NCBI GenBank assembly: GCA_034509925.1
Contig: CM067527.1
Location: 3,724,001-3,788,000, forward strand
DNA from: Hirudinaria manillensis
Lineage: Eukaryota > Annelida > Clitellata > Hirudinida > Hirudinidae
DNA length: 64,000 bases
Direction: 5' to 3'
Positions 50,693 to 61,427 of this stretch are shown here, one piece after another. The position numbers and the translations under genes are program-made. How positions within the stretch are numbered: the first letter of the stretch is position 1; each line of letters starts with the position of its first letter. The notes beneath the pieces are model-generated. The model had not been told where the DNA came from. It did not search any database and saw only the letters and a list, made by a program, of their open reading frames with translations.

Positions 50693-52869
50693 TCAGATGT
50701 TCTTGCGTGAAGCTTTTTCAAGGTGATCTTCCAGCAATTCCAAGATGCCTGAATCTTTTGAGAATGTTTTGGCCAATTGGGTCGTTGGAGTTCCATTCAT
50801 GTCCAGTGATGCGTCCGCTCCCTTCTTGATTAGAAGTTCAGCGATTTCAAATCGACCTGAATAGTGAGATTTTGATTAACAAACATTGTCTTCGGGCTTG
50901 TTGCAACTATCATCGACATGTGGAACAAAAGCCTAATAGTTATAATTTCTGGGCTTACAATAGTACATATGTGATGAGTCTGGATTATAGAATCATATCA
51001 TACTATTAGCTAATGGGCAGTTCTGCACAGATTATGCTGACAATCTGGTCTATAAATATTTTGGGATTAGAATTTATATGAGTTTAATTAAAAATTGAGT
51101 TATATCTGGGGACCCCTCTAACCATGCATAATTGCCAGATGGAGTGGTGTGGTTCCATGACATAACTCATTAATTACATTGATGTTTACATAATGACAAT
51201 CAAGGAGGTGCTTTAAACATTCAACGTGACCCATGTTTGCTGCTACATGGAGAGGGGAGTTGCCACTGTCTGCACTTTCATTTGCCAAATGCCCATTTGA
51301 ATCATTGAGCTATAAAGATCAACTACGTTTTCACTTTAACACTAATAAGCATTCAAGCCATAAGCATCATATAAAATTTGGCCAAAAAAAAGAATTCCAT
51401 GGTTTTATAGAAATAAAGCCATTTGATTTTAACTTAATTGGAGCAATGCAGAAGCTTGTATTTGGAAGCTCCAACTAGCAATTTAACTAAAGCATAAACA
51501 TAGCAACTCATAAGTTCCTCAGAGTAAACTTTACGATAGTTACCAAGATAATAAGATGTTAAATGATAATCTTGATAATGTTATTTTCTAAGTCATCAAA
51601 CCTGCCTAAGAAGATACCGAAGAACATCATGGCTGTTTGCAACCACTGCGTGAAATATAAGGCTCTTATCTCCGTCATCTTTGTAATCAAATTCAATAAA
51701 CTTTGACTCCATCAGGTAATTGACCACATCAACATGTGATAACCTTTCAAAGCAACAAAAGAATTCTGCATTACGAGCTTACAAAATTTAAAAGTGAACA
51801 AAGTGAAACACTTTATTGCTGATAAAATCCTCTTTGCATTCATCTCTTGCATGCTGATAGATCTCAAATTCCTCCTACAACTGGATGCACTGCTTTCAGT
51901 ATTTTGTCGTATGTTGTATAATTTAATAACTCCATTAATAATGTTAACAAGCGCAAATGAGCGGATAGCCAGGACGTCTGAAAATGTCGATCACAGTCAT
52001 TGAAAAAAAATGTCCATCTAAAAAAAGTCACTTAAAATTTTCCAAAAAGTGATTAAATTTAACTCACTCTGTACATGTTGTCTACACATCATGCTGCAAC
52101 ATTTAACATCTGCCAATAATTGCCTGTAGTCACTTTTCTCTTCAGATGTAATTATTAAAAGATAGTTCAAGAACAAAATATCTCCTTTTTTTCCAATAAA
52201 TCCATCAGGATACTCATGGAAAGCCAGTTTTAACAAAGATTTCAGTTTTGATTCCATAAGATGTCCTCGTGGTACTCCAGGTGATATAGCAAGTTGGAGC
52301 TCCTCAACAAGTAGATTGTATTCAATTTTTAAAGCATCTTTTTTGTCATCTTTGCTAATTACAGAAAGCCAAAAGTGACAGAATTCACAGAAACGTTTTG
52401 GATCAGAAACCCACCTGGAAAGTTTCTCAATTTTTGCATTTAATGTTGATAGCCAATTGGAAACCACTTCAGAATCTAAGTTATCTAAAATGATTTCATA
52501 TGGACTATTCTCCCCTAGCAGTTGTCTAGAAAAAGTATCTGATTTCAGCAAAGTTGTGTTTTCCTGGACTTTTTTAAAATTAGACAGGGGAGTTAACTTT
52601 TTATAACTTTTCAATTTCTTATGAATTGAGGAGCTTTTGATTTCCCTTTTATCCTCAGTGGCGTTTTTATTAGTTCCACCCGTATCTGAATCAGATTCAT
52701 TTCGACTGGGATTAGTGAAACCAGAATCTGGGGAATCAACATGACTACATCCATTGAGTGAATTACTATCTGCGCAGTTTGATTGAGCATCATGCTCCTC
52801 TACAATGTACGTCGTCCTCATTCGAAAATTGTAGATCATTTCTTTTAAATCTCGTATGTTGCCGGTCAT
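50693..52869 (-). CDS. Ankyrin-repeat protein of unknown function
   Basis: I do not recognise the family. Exons 52068-52869, 51602-51765, 51123-51309 and 50693-50856 join in frame to 438 aa. The first about 267 residues lack ankyrin repeats: a short helical start, a Ser/Asn/Asp-rich linker, then an apparently all-helical region with Trp, Cys and Leu patterning (RWVSDPKRFCEFCHFWLS). The C-terminal half has about four ankyrin repeats, including DGDKSLIFHAVVANSHDVLR, GNSPLHVAANMGHVECLKHL, GTTPLHLAIMHGRFEIAELL and GTPTTQLAKTF. A possible extra exon near 51935-51978 could be inserted between exons 1 and 2 in phase; I left it out. The upstream TTG in frame is not needed as a start. It is divergent from TIMM29. 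Confidence 0.75.
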
Positions 52870-53293
52870 TGCTAATTTCAAAAATCAATAAATTCTATCT
52901 CCACGTAAAACCTGGCATTCACCAGTAACTGGGATGCATATATCGTAGCTAAGACCGGCAAAGCACCAAAAAAGGCCAAGCGAAATAAAAATATGAGCAT
53001 TTAGCAATGTGGGCTACAATATATACTTAAGCATCACCGGCTTCAAAAGTCATCCGGCACACTAAAAACAGGCCTTTGCAAATGCCGGTTTATTTGTCTT
53101 AACAACTAAATATCTATGCTTCAATAATTTAATATCTAACAACGATAGAAAATAACTAACACTACTTAAAAAAATAAACGTATACTAAATTTCTGGTTAT
53201 ATGTATACCAATTTTCGTACATTAAGTATAAAATATTCTTAATCTTTCGTAATGTTGATATTGTGTCAAAGTCAGCATGGTCCTTCGGCTAAA
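52870..53293. promoter_or_regulatory. Divergent intergenic region between the ankyrin gene and TIMM29
   Basis: 424 bp between opposed start codons, so a shared promoter region is likely. It contains four CCGGC/GCCGG motifs, two of them in an inverted-repeat pair described separately. Confidence 0.5.
52954..53089. repeat. Imperfect inverted repeat, possible small MITE
   Basis: The left end ACCGGCAAAGC...AAAGGCC and the reverse complement of the right end (ACCGGCATTTGCAAAGGCC) match with one gap. They enclose about 90 bp. No target-site duplication is evident. Confidence 0.4.
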
Positions 53294-53921
53294 ATGAAGG
53301 CTGTTTTGAATTTTAGCAAGGTTGCAAATTTCCGTCAGAATGGGAGGTTTTCTAAAATTAGTAAGTTTTGGAGATAACCGCTAGAAGTGTGATTGCATAT
53401 TGTCTCGTTAAATGTTCACTTATTAAAATACTGTTTCAGCTAACTACTTCAAGAACATATACATTGACTATAAAAACGTCGCCATAGAGGTCAGAAATGA
53501 CATAAAGAATCACCCATTTAAAGCTTCTTTATATGGCATTGGAATATCGTCATTGTGCTACTTTGCTTATGAGAACCCATCTGAAAAGCAATTTCAACAA
53601 CAACTTATTGAAAATTTGGATGAACTGCTTACTGTTGGACCTTCTGTTCGAAATCCAAAGACCAATGATCACTTTCAAACGTTATTGCAGCAGAAAAATT
53701 GTAACCTCTTAAAAAGGTTTTCATTCGGCATTTTTTCTGTGATGTGGACCGATAACTTTGGAGATGAAGTGGATTTATATGAAGCTCATTGCAAGTACCT
53801 CAAAATTGGTTGGTTGGATTGGAAAGAGAGAATTGTTGACATTGGTGTTCTAGGGAGATGGCGAAATCTTGATAAAATGATGGTTGATTATGACATAAAT
53901 TCTTCAGAATGGGAAAATTAA
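53294..53921 (+). CDS. TIMM29: TIMM29, TIM22-complex subunit
   Basis: TIMM29 is a metazoan inner-membrane subunit of the mitochondrial TIM22 carrier translocase. Two exons (53294-53360, 53440-53921) join to 182 aa. The short basic N-terminus (KAVLNFSKVANFRQNGRFSK) can act as a matrix targeting signal. 'YFKNIYIDYKNVAIEV' and 'HPFKASLYGIGISSLCYFAY' cover the family's conserved pre-helix and single transmembrane segment. The C-terminal domain keeps 'VGPSVRNPKTNDH' and 'CKYLKIGWLDWKERIVDIG'. The end 'LGRWRNLDKMMVDYDINSSEW' type sequence is close to the human C-terminus. The first ATG, at 53269, is followed after five codons by a stop, so 53294 is the start. A poly(A) signal AATAAA is at 54022-54027. 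Confidence 0.93.
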
Positions 53922-55054
53922 TAATATGTTGATAACCTTTTAACACATAAATCATAATGAAACCGTTTTGTGAACAGTGTCTTGAAATGTTTTGAAGAAA
54001 ATAGCTAATTTCTTAAAATGAAATAAATCATTTGAAGTTTAGGAGATCATAACATTCTTTTCAGTTTTTAGTTTTTGATTAGGCTTAGAAATTGACTGAA
54101 ATTCTTTGCCTTGAAGTCAATATTGGGGTAGATTTAATTCTCATATTTATCATTTGGGCTTTTGGTATACTGAAGATCCTATCCTGGTCTCAATCCTTAC
54201 TGTGACCCTACCCTGCCCAAATGTTCTAGATCAGATTTAAGGTGCATCATAGTATTATTTCTTGAGATTGTAAACCACATTTGCGCAATGCTTATGATGG
54301 ATTAGGTTAAGTGGCCTAAGTTATCTGTGCAATCATTTTTAGGATTGAGTTTGTGAGATCCTCCAGGTTTTGCATTAAGGTTAACTTTAATGTTGTGTAA
54401 ATACCTAAAATTTTGACTTTATGATACTAAAGCTGCCTGTTCAAACCTCGATGGTTATATCTTTTTTCTGACAGCTATTGAATGGGAAGACTCACGGGCC
54501 GAATCCATTTTAGAGTTCTATTAGTGGGTACCGGGTACATGTTTTACATAATAAGTAACAGAAAATCATAACGTTATATGAAAGCATCCCAAGGAGATTA
54601 TTAGTCTTTGTAATTTTGCGATATTAGCGCTAGACTGGACGCCGCTTGGTCCAAAATTGATGTTTGCTAATGTAACCCAATTTGAAGGCTGCTCCTTCAC
54701 AATTTTGTAGGAAATCTTGGCGGGTCACAGTCTGAAAATTTTAGAACAAAGTTATTTATTTGTGACATTGTAAAATATTCTATTGCTTAGGTATCATTGA
54801 AACGAGTAAGTGTAATCGAATAATCATATATTTTATATCTTATGTGTCATTAGTTGATGTTATTGATATGTATTTTTGCAATATTGATCTCACAAATTTT
54901 GTTAGGTGATTTAATATTTGCGTTGGTTTATTTTGCGTTTGCGTGGTTGGTTTTGGCAGATCGCGGGCAATTTTCGGAGTGACTAATATTGGAAAAACGG
55001 TAGCTAATATTAACATTTTTTTCGGATGTATTAGTTTTTAGTTTGTAGGCAGAC
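53922..55054. other. Intergenic region between TIMM29 and PPWD1
   Basis: It holds the TIMM29 poly(A) signal (54022-54027) and presumably the PPWD1 promoter. No coding exon is recognised. Confidence 0.45.
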
Positions 55055-58000
55055 ATGTCAGATGATAACATAAATGAGAGCAACAAAAGGACATTGGAAC
55101 AACTGCATGAGCCTGACGAAGTTGGCCCTTCGTTATCGGACGCAATAATTCAGCCACAAAAAAAGAAAAAGAGTAATTCTTGTTCAATAGATATCTAATT
55201 TTACTTAATGTTTTTGGTCCTTTTTTTTGTAAAATATTTTAATAGGTAATAAACCTCACGTAGTAATTTAAATCAAAATCATCTGTTTTATCAGTATTGA
55301 AATTCGAACGGACTTATTTGGAAAACATACCTTCTTCAGACTTTTATGAAAAGAGTTATATGCACAGAGATACAATTAATTTTGTTGCTTTGTCAAAGTA
55401 AGTTTGCAATTGAGCTAGGGTTCCAGTTGTACAAGATGTAATGAGTGTTATAATGAGTGTTCATTACAGGACCAACTTCATATTGACTGCAAGTGCTGAT
55501 GGAAATTTAAAAATGTGGAATAAAAAAGCAGATGAAGGAATAGAATTTGTTAAACATTTTAAATGTCACAGTGGTGCAATAACAGATCTAGCTGTTAGTG
55601 CAAATGGTGAATTTTGTTCAACATCATCGAAGGATAAAGTCATTAAAATCTTTGACATCGTCAACTTTGGTAATAATGTAATTTGATAGTACCTCCACAT
55701 TTTGATAATTTTATATCCTAAATTTTAAAATTTCAAATCGGGTATTAAATGCACAAAAATGAGAAATTTTCGTTATAATGGTCTTGATGGTCATTTAAAA
55801 TGTTTTAAAAGTGGGGAAATGATTATTTCAGATATGATTAACATGCTGAGGTTGCCTTATATACCTCAATGCTGTTGTTGGGTCTTTGCAGCTGGCGATC
55901 CTATACCTGCCATTGCAGTGTTAGATCTTTGAGATTTCAAGACAACATAAACTTTCATGCTGTGCATTTATTCTTTAATTCATATTTGGGGTCAGTCAGA
56001 CAGTGGAGGCATGCTCTTCCTTAAGGCTTTGTGTTATTTTTGTGGTTTGATCCTAATGCTCTGATTTGTATATGGTAAATTTCCTCAAAATTCAAAGAAA
56101 TGCATTTGTATCTGTCCTTTTTGTTTGGTTACTTCATGAGGTAACTTGTTATAATGATTAATTAATTTTTGATTTTCTATGTCAACATTTATAGTTTCCT
56201 AACATAGTTTTTTTTTTTCTGATTTGTTTTCATAAAATTTCAGGGCTGAAAAAAACACTCCAAATATTTACATTTATGACTGCAAGGGGTCAGGTGAAGT
56301 TCTTCACACTTATGATTCTCTCCATTCTGATCCTGTTATACTGATGAAAGTAATCAACTGACTTATGCTATTGAAATGCTTATGCTATGGTATGGTACCT
56401 AGATACGTAACAGGCATATATTTTATCAATATCAATATATCTGCTGTGTCACATAGCATTGCCTAATGAATGATTTGTTTGGAGTTTAATTAAAAGTTTA
56501 GGATGTAATATCTCAAGTTCCATTTCTCTTGTAACAGTTAGGTTAAATGTGTAGGAGCTTAGCTTTTAGTTGAAATGCTAATAAAAGCTGAATGAATAAA
56601 GGTTGATGAATGAAGGTTTGAAGGTTATTTTATAAAAAAAATTAATTTTTAGTCAAGTGATGTCTTCAATTCAACATTTAATTTTCATTTGATAGTTCAA
56701 TCCAGTTTATGGCACGGCCATATCAGTGGATACAAAAGGCATGGTTGAGTATTGGACTGGACCAAAGCATGATTATGAGTTCCCCAAGGATGTCCTTTGG
56801 AAGTTCAAAACTGAAACTGATCTTTATGAATTCTTTAAGGCATGAAGCATGAACTTAATCAATCTTGAATCTTGTTTTTAATGATCTTAATCCTCTAAAA
56901 TTATCACATATTCATTTCCATCTTATTGTTGTTATCGTCTTAAGATTTTAATCAGTCTTGTTTTGGTGGTTCTAATTAATTTATAATTATTATTATTATT
57001 AATTTCACACACTTTAGTTGAAGACAATGCCTCTTGGTCTCGGAATTTCTCATGATGGAAAAAAGTTTGCAACAATTTGTAGGGACAGAAAGGTGCCACA
57101 GGAATTTTATATTGAGCGAGGATATTTTTATTAGGCAATAAAACCATTTTCATTGCTTTTGTAGATAAGAATCTTCAACTTTCTGACGGGAAAGTTGACA
57201 AAAGTTTTGAATGAATCACTGCAAAGATTTGCTGATCTGCAACAAGTTGGCATATTTTAATTTATTTTCAAGTAATTTTTTTCCTTTATGCATTAATAGA
57301 ATGCCTGTGATACTATTGATATTATGTAATCAGTGACAACTTGTTAATGAATATTGCCAGCATTTGTGGTGCCAACAAATAAATTTATAAATATAAAACA
57401 AATATAAATAATTTTTCTTTTAAAGAACAAACAACAAATATCCAGCATGGAATTTGGGAAAAGGATGGCAACGGAAAAAGAGCTGGAGAAATCGGAGGCC
57501 TACAATTATTGCAACATAAGTGACAATACATTTTTTTGTTTTCTTTATGACATTTAAAATCTATTTACAACAAAGCGGCCTAATATGTTGTTGATAAGAA
57601 TATTGCAATATCAGCTATTTATAAACTATTTGTCTTTGTAGTTTTTGATAGAAGTGGTTACTTTCTGTTCTATGCCACTATGCTTGGAATTAAAGGTATG
57701 TGGTGAACTTGAACTGCATCCAGTTTGAATTTATTAGTAAACGATGGGTCTGTAATTCCAATTGCTGCAACAGTTGTCAACCTCTATACTAATGAATGCA
57801 TTAGGGAGATTGGAAGAGCAGAAAATCCAAGGTTTTTGCAGCTGGCATTATTCCAAGGTTGTCACATGTTTAATGAATCTTTTTATCAGTTTAATGTGCA
57901 AATAATATTACTTTTATTGAATTGTTACACTAAATAACTTGAAAATATGAATTCAGGAGCCACCAATAATTCCAAGTCCTCACTTACTGTGGAGATGCAG

Positions 58001-59367
58001 GCCTCTGATAATCCTGCATTGAACACTGTACAATTGGATCCAATCTTATTTTGCACGGCATTCAAGAAGAATCGGTTTGATTGATTCGGTTTTTCATTTC
58101 GATCTACTTCTGATCCTTAAACTCACATTACACAACATTCATAAATTAATTTTTAGATTTTGAAATCATTGTCCAATTGTTGTTACCGTGAATGCAATTG
58201 CTTCCAGGTTTTATCTGTTCTCGAGCCGAGAGCCACTGGATAAGAAGTCGGTTTTCACCTTCTTTCACTTGTTAAAATAAATTTCAGAGGATGTCTTGCA
58301 TTGTTGCTATCCATTTTAATAACACTTTGAGATTTTATTGATACCGTACATTGTGATGATTCGATCGCCCTTTTTTAATTTGTTGCCAGTGAAGAGAAGG
58401 ACAGAGATGTCTTCAATGAGAAACCAACAAATGAAGAGATCATCTCTGCTGCCCAGGTCGTCCGATGATATGTGGCCTCATTTTGGGCTTTTGTTATACC
58501 ACTACAATAACATAATTGTTCTGCATGTTATGTATCAGATTCATTTGTTAATGTAATGTATGGCATTAACTTGTTCGACAGGATGTTTCCTACACAAGAA
58601 CCTCTGATAATGCAGTCATCCATACAACTATGGGAGATATTCACATTGCATTGTTTCACAAAGAGTAAGTACTCATTCATGGACATGTATTTGGATTTAT
58701 TTCAAATTGCTCTAAAGAATCATTTGCAAAGCAAAGCTCATTAGTTCTTAATTTAAATTAAATGAAAATTAAATTTCAGGTGCCCTAAGACTGTGGAGAA
58801 CTTCTGTGTGCATGGTCGCAATGGATATTACAATGGCCATCTCATTCATAGGGTCATTAAAGGCTTCATGATACAGATGGGGGATCCAACTGGTAAGGAC
58901 CATCTTAATCTATTGTTTTTGCTTATCACCTGCCAATGAAATGATAAAGTCTAGTTTATAATTATCACTATATACTGGTTGTCACTGACCAGGAAATGGT
59001 ACTGGAGGCGAATCAATATGGGGAGGATCCTTTGAGGATGAGTTCCACCCTAACTTAAAGCATGATGTTCCTTTCACTGTCAGCATGGCAAACTGTGGAC
59101 CTGATACCAATGGGTCACAGTTTTTCATAACCCTTGTTCCCACTGTGGGTACCAAAAAGCTTTGGAAAAGTGCACTTTAGTAAAAAAAAAAATTAATTCG
59201 AAAAATTTAATTCAATTTTCTAGCCATGGCTAGACAGAAAGCACACCGTCTTTGGAAGAGTGACTAGGGGAATGGATGTGGTTCAGAAGATCTCTTTGGT
59301 AAAGACTAACAAACAAAATGACAAACCTTTCGATGATGTGAATATCATCAGTGTGACAGTGAAATAA
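55055..59367 (+). CDS. PPWD1: PPWD1, WD40-cyclophilin of the spliceosome
   Basis: Nuclear peptidyl-prolyl isomerase associated with the spliceosome C complex. Exons: 55055-55172, 55295-55397, 55470-55669, 55832-55919, 56244-56349, 56696-56839, 57018-57092, 57165-57245, 57426-57519, 57642-57695, 57774-57857, 57957-58074, 58208-58246, 58390-58456, 58582-58664, 58780-58892, 58993-59144, 59224-59367. They join in frame to 620 aa (human 646). A Lys-rich start precedes WD repeats ([55 protein letters not shown]). The cyclophilin domain fills about residues 465-619 and keeps Arg509, Phe514 and Gln517 (PPIA Arg55, Phe60, Gln63) and Trp575 (PPIA Trp121), so it should be active. Intron 6 must start with GC. 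The AATAAA at 59363-59368 overlaps the stop codon. Confidence 0.95.
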
Positions 59368-60167
59368 AATATCGTATAAAATTACGTACCATCAGTTTCT
59401 ATTTATTGTGCAACCAAAAATAGGTAACCTTGTAATATTTACCTAGCCAAAATTGGGCAAGATTTCGTCCGGGTTTCCAAGATGGTCGAACACAAATTTT
59501 CCTACCTGCTCGCTAGGGGGCGGAATAGTTTTTCGGGAACCTGGCGAAAAATTTGTCAATCCTCAAATTGTTAAGGGTGAGATTTTAACTGCGCCACTTT
59601 TTTCTAACTTCCCAAATACTTTTAGCAATTGAAATTTAATCATTGAAGTGAACTTATTTCAAGGCACCGATTACCTAATTTTTGATACCTAGTAATACAA
59701 GGTGTGGAGGGAAGAAATATAAAATAATTTCATTTCAGATTCATTCATGTATTCAGATTTAGAATCATATATTTACTGAATCATCACGTTAAGAGCTCAA
59801 CATTTTATAAGACAAAATCATCGATTTTGTGCCAGCACAAAGATTCTAAGCAAAGTAAGAGGTAATAAAAGTATGACTTTTAATTTTCTAACCGTGAATT
59901 TAAATGTAAGGAATTGAATTTGTTTTTGAATTTAATAAATCTATAACGATATCTTCAAAAGCAGTAAATGTTAATATACTGGTCACTAGACTTCAAAGCT
60001 TACGCAAAATTTAACATATGAGTTCTTTAGAACGAATTTCAAGTTATCGATACATATTCTAAAAATAAGTAGCAAAGCTTTCAAAACACGTAGTTAATTT
60101 GTGGAAAGTTTATATTAGATTTATTAAAAAATAACTAGTTTAATTAGTGAGCTTATAAATAAAATAA
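59368..60167. other. Intergenic region between PPWD1 and the tRNA array
   Basis: AT-rich except for a GC-rich island at about 59465-59550. No gene is recognised. Confidence 0.5.
59510..59523 (+). promoter_or_regulatory. CTCF-like motif
   Basis: TCGCTAGGGGGCGG matches the vertebrate CTCF core at 12 of 14 positions. It lies inside a small GC-rich island between PPWD1 and the tRNA cluster, a place where an insulator would make sense. Motif match only. Confidence 0.25.
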
Positions 60168-60356
60168 TTAATCCTTATATTTGTATTTGTATTGCTTAAG
60201 TTCATCGTCGCTTTCTTCTTCGTACTGGTCGTCCGAGCACACAGCACATTCGTCATCGTTGATTCGGGTTATATCCAAGAACATCTTTGCATTCGAACCC
60301 TTCTTTACCTTCTTAGATAACTTAAGCGCAATGGTCTTGGACATTTCACCATAAGC
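60168..60356 (-). pseudogene. Possible 3' exon or gene fragment cut by the tRNA array
   Basis: A minus-strand reading encodes a basic segment (MSKTIALKLSKKVKK), then FLDITRINDDECAVCSDD and a strongly acidic end EEESDDE, closing with Lys/Tyr repeats before a stop at 60168-60170. The composition looks like a protein C-terminus. The first base of the tRNA-array repeat is at about 60356, exactly where an AG acceptor could precede this segment. It may be a last exon whose partners lie beyond the array, a truncated gene, or chance. I do not recognise the family. Confidence 0.3.
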
Positions 60357-60465
60357 TGATGAGGCAGGTACTGGACGTGGTTTTTGGCAAGAAACCGTCA
60401 GACTACCGGAAATTGTGCAAGGATCCTCGTAGCTTGAGCGAGAGACGTGGGGCTGGACGTGCCGT

Positions 60466-60547
60466 GCAGTCGTGGCCGAGTGGTTAAGGCGATAGACTAG
60501 AAATCTATTGGGCTCTGCCCGCACAGGTTCAAATCCTGTCGACTGCG
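60466..60547 (+). tRNA. tRNA-Ser(AGA), array copy 1
   Basis: Class II tRNA with a 7-bp acceptor stem (GCAGTCG/CGACTGC), discriminator G and long variable arm GGGC-TCT-GCCC. The loop CTAGAAA gives anticodon AGA at positions 34-36, expected to be read as IGA. The A box is TGGCCGAGTGG and the B box GGTTCAAATCC. It is the first gene inside the array. Confidence 0.97.
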
Positions 60548-60679
60548 TCAGTGGTTCGGTGGTTTTGGAGAGCCGTCCGTAATCGTGAAAAGGGAGAGTT
60601 TTCAAAACTCCGCGAACGGACCTCGTCATCGGTTGCCTTGCATTAGAGATGAAAAGGAAAAGCGAATGGTCTTATTGCC

Positions 60680-60761
60680 GCAGTCGTGGCCGAGTGGTTA
60701 AGGCGATAGACTTGAAATCTATTGGGCTCTGCCCGCACAGGTTCGAACCCTGTCGACTGCG
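60680..60761 (+). tRNA. tRNA-Ser(TGA), array copy 2
   Basis: Same fold as its AGA neighbour, but the loop is CTTGAAA (anticodon TGA) and the T loop is TTCGAAC, with B box GGTTCGAACCC. The 5' flank ends CTTATTGCC and the 3' flank starts TGATTCC, the standard TGA-type flanks. Confidence 0.97.
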
Positions 60762-60917
60762 TGATTCCACGGGACGGTTTTGCCCTCTGATAGGGGCCAG
60801 CTGTCGACTGATGAGGCAGGTACTGGACGTGGTTTTTGGCAAGAAACCGTCAGACTACCGGAAATTGTGCAAGGATCCTCGTAGCTTGAGCGAGAGACGT
60901 GGGGCTGGACGTGCCGT

Positions 60918-60999
60918 GCAGTCGTGGCCGAGTGGTTAAGGCGATAGACTAGAAATCTATTGGGCTCTGCCCGCACAGGTTCAAATCCTGTCGACTGCG
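60918..60999 (+). tRNA. tRNA-Ser(AGA), array copy 3
   Basis: Anticodon AGA, T loop TTCAAAT. Standard AGA-type flanks: GTGCCGT before, TCAGTGG after. It is 452 bp from copy 1. Confidence 0.97.
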
Positions 61000-61131
61000 T
61001 CAGTGGTTCGGTGGTTTTGGAGAGCCGTCCGTAATCGTGAAAAGGGAGAGTTTTCAAAACTCCGCGAACGGACCTCGTCATCGGTTGCCTTGCATTAGAG
61101 ATGAAAAGGAAAAGCGAATGGTCTTATTGCC

Positions 61132-61213
61132 GCAGTCGTGGCCGAGTGGTTAAGGCGATAGACTTGAAATCTATTGGGCTCTGCCCGCACAGGTTCAAAT
61201 CCTGTCGACTGCG
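61132..61213 (+). tRNA. tRNA-Ser(TGA), array copy 4, hybrid gene
   Basis: The anticodon is TGA and the 5' flank is TGA-type, but the T loop is TTCAAAT and the 3' flank TCAGTGG is AGA-type. It is a within-gene recombinant, with the switch between anticodon and T loop. The fold remains intact. Confidence 0.96.
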
Positions 61214-61345
61214 TCAGTGGTTCGGTGGTTTTGGAGAGCCGTCCGTAATCGTGAAAAGGGAGAGTTTTCAAAACTCCGCGAACGGACCTCGTCATCGGTT
61301 GCCTTGCATTAGAGATGAAAAGGAAAAGCGAATGGTCTTATTGCC

Positions 61346-61427
61346 GCAGTCGTGGCCGAGTGGTTAAGGCGATAGACTTGAAATCTATTGGGCTCTGCCC
61401 GCACAGGTTCGAACCCTGTCGACTGCG
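61346..61427 (+). tRNA. tRNA-Ser(TGA), array copy 5
   Basis: Standard TGA gene with T loop TTCGAAC. It follows another TGA gene because of the preceding hybrid junction. Confidence 0.97.
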
